A stretch of 56,128 nt of DNA from the NCBI RefSeq assembly GCF_000701825.1, contig NZ_JNJY01000006.1:1-56128 (forward strand), written 5' to 3'. A program made the translations under genes and the position numbers. This document shows positions 55,920 to 56,128 of the stretch, one piece after another (positions within the stretch are counted from its first letter, which is position 1; each line of letters starts with the position of its first letter). The notes beneath the pieces are model-generated. The model worked only from the letters and a program-made list of their open reading frames with translations, was not told the origin of the DNA and made no database searches. The DNA comes from Mycoplasma collis ATCC 35278 (GTDB taxonomy: Bacteria > Bacillota_I > Bacilli_A > Mycoplasmatales > Metamycoplasmataceae).

Positions 55920-56128
55920 ATGAATAATAATTATACAGTTTATAATTATACTAAAAAATATTATCATTTAGATAAAAATAAAAGATTAATAATTGAACAG
56001 ATGCTTCAAAAAAATAAATCATTAAGACATATTGCAAAAATTTTAGGTGTTAATGTTTCAACAGTTAGTAGAGAAGTTAAAAGAAATTCGCATCATGAAT
56101 ATGGTTATTTAGCAAATTACGCTAATTA
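55920..56128 (+). CDS. IS30-family transposase (partial, N-terminus)
   Basis: Start of an IS30-type DDE transposase; 69 codons are inside the window. After MNNNYTVYNYTKKYYHLDKN comes the helix-turn-helix KRLIIEQMLQKNKSLRHIAK and ILGVNVSTVSREVKRN, the standard IS30 N-terminal domain that binds the terminal repeats. AAAAGGAG precedes the ATG at 55920. The catalytic domain lies outside the window, so integrity cannot be judged. Confidence 0.9.
   Translation, partial: MNNNYTVYNYTKKYYHLDKNKRLIIEQMLQKNKSLRHIAKILGVNVSTVSREVKRNSHHEYGYLANYAN

Larger units (their letters stand above)
55812..56128 (+). mobile_element. IS30-family insertion sequence, left part (cut by window)
   Basis: The transposase at 55920 marks this as an IS30-type element. 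The left border is uncertain: the stretch around 55812-55835 (TAAGTGCAACACATTTAAAA) is the likeliest terminal repeat. The element continues beyond the window, so neither the right end nor target repeats can be seen. Confidence 0.6.

Noticed and set aside
55785..55967. A 60-codon minus-strand frame across the G7/C8 hairpin
   Set aside because: Crosses a hairpin, a terminator and the transposase start; no ribosome site; unlikely to be coding.

Overview
The window comes from a mycoplasma (class Mollicutes). It is extremely AT-rich, and TGA reads as Trp throughout: almost every long gene (tex, potA-D, glyA, galE, pulA, the ABC genes) continues cleanly through in-frame TGA codons at conserved Trp positions. 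Lipoproteins have Cys lipoboxes. Start-stop overlaps are frequent and regulators are few. I cannot name the species. The gene set (fused nadD-HD, a DUF31 lipoprotein, a large maltodextrin ABC system, an IS30-type transposase) suggests the hominis/pulmonis side of the mycoplasmas rather than the pneumoniae side.

Layout. 1-2.4 kb: two convergent type I restriction specificity genes (hsdS) joined by inverted repeats, a probable invertible cassette. 2.4-4.2 kb: a surface GH13 glycosidase lipoprotein. 4.3-10.7 kb: plus-strand housekeeping genes (ppa, trmL, a SpoU methyltransferase, a DivIVA-like protein, engB, an RlmD/TrmA-like methyltransferase, tex). 10.7-20.8 kb: mainly minus-strand genes (LRR protein, DEAD helicase, RluB-type pseudouridine synthase, nadD-HD, rsmE, GT2, galE, deoB, glyA, rpmF), interrupted by a plus-strand peptide gene with a double-glycine leader (11605) and a tRNA-Thr. 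20.9-27.4 kb: tmRNA, a Dps-like protein, the potABCD operon and a GntR regulator. 27.4-30.9 kb: a plastic, gene-poor region with a tandemly duplicated TM2 gene, a decayed copy of the gntR tail, an HNH-like gene and a small lipoprotein.

30.9-50.8 kb is devoted largely to alpha-glucans. It holds a GH13 alpha-glucosidase, GH65 maltose phosphorylase and beta-phosphoglucomutase operon, then a maltodextrin ABC operon (binding lipoprotein, permeases, ATPase and three small membrane proteins), then a DUF31 protease lipoprotein and a pullulanase. The inferred flow is: the surface GH13 trims glucan, the ABC system imports maltodextrin, the pullulanase and GH13 enzyme shorten it, the phosphorylase yields glucose and beta-glucose-1-phosphate, and PgmB yields glucose-6-phosphate. 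Four transcription units of this pathway share a TTGATATATCAA-like palindrome upstream, a candidate operator. 50.9-56.1 kb: a secreted nuclease lipoprotein, a heterodimeric ABC exporter with one degenerate ATP site, and the left end of an IS30-type element cut by the window edge.

The observations most worth following are the double-glycine-leader peptide, three promoters whose spacer is a pure 14-17 T tract ending at the -10 box (likely phase-variable), the shared palindrome of the glucan genes, the roughly 590-residue coiled-coil extension on MalF, and the hsdS inversion repeats.
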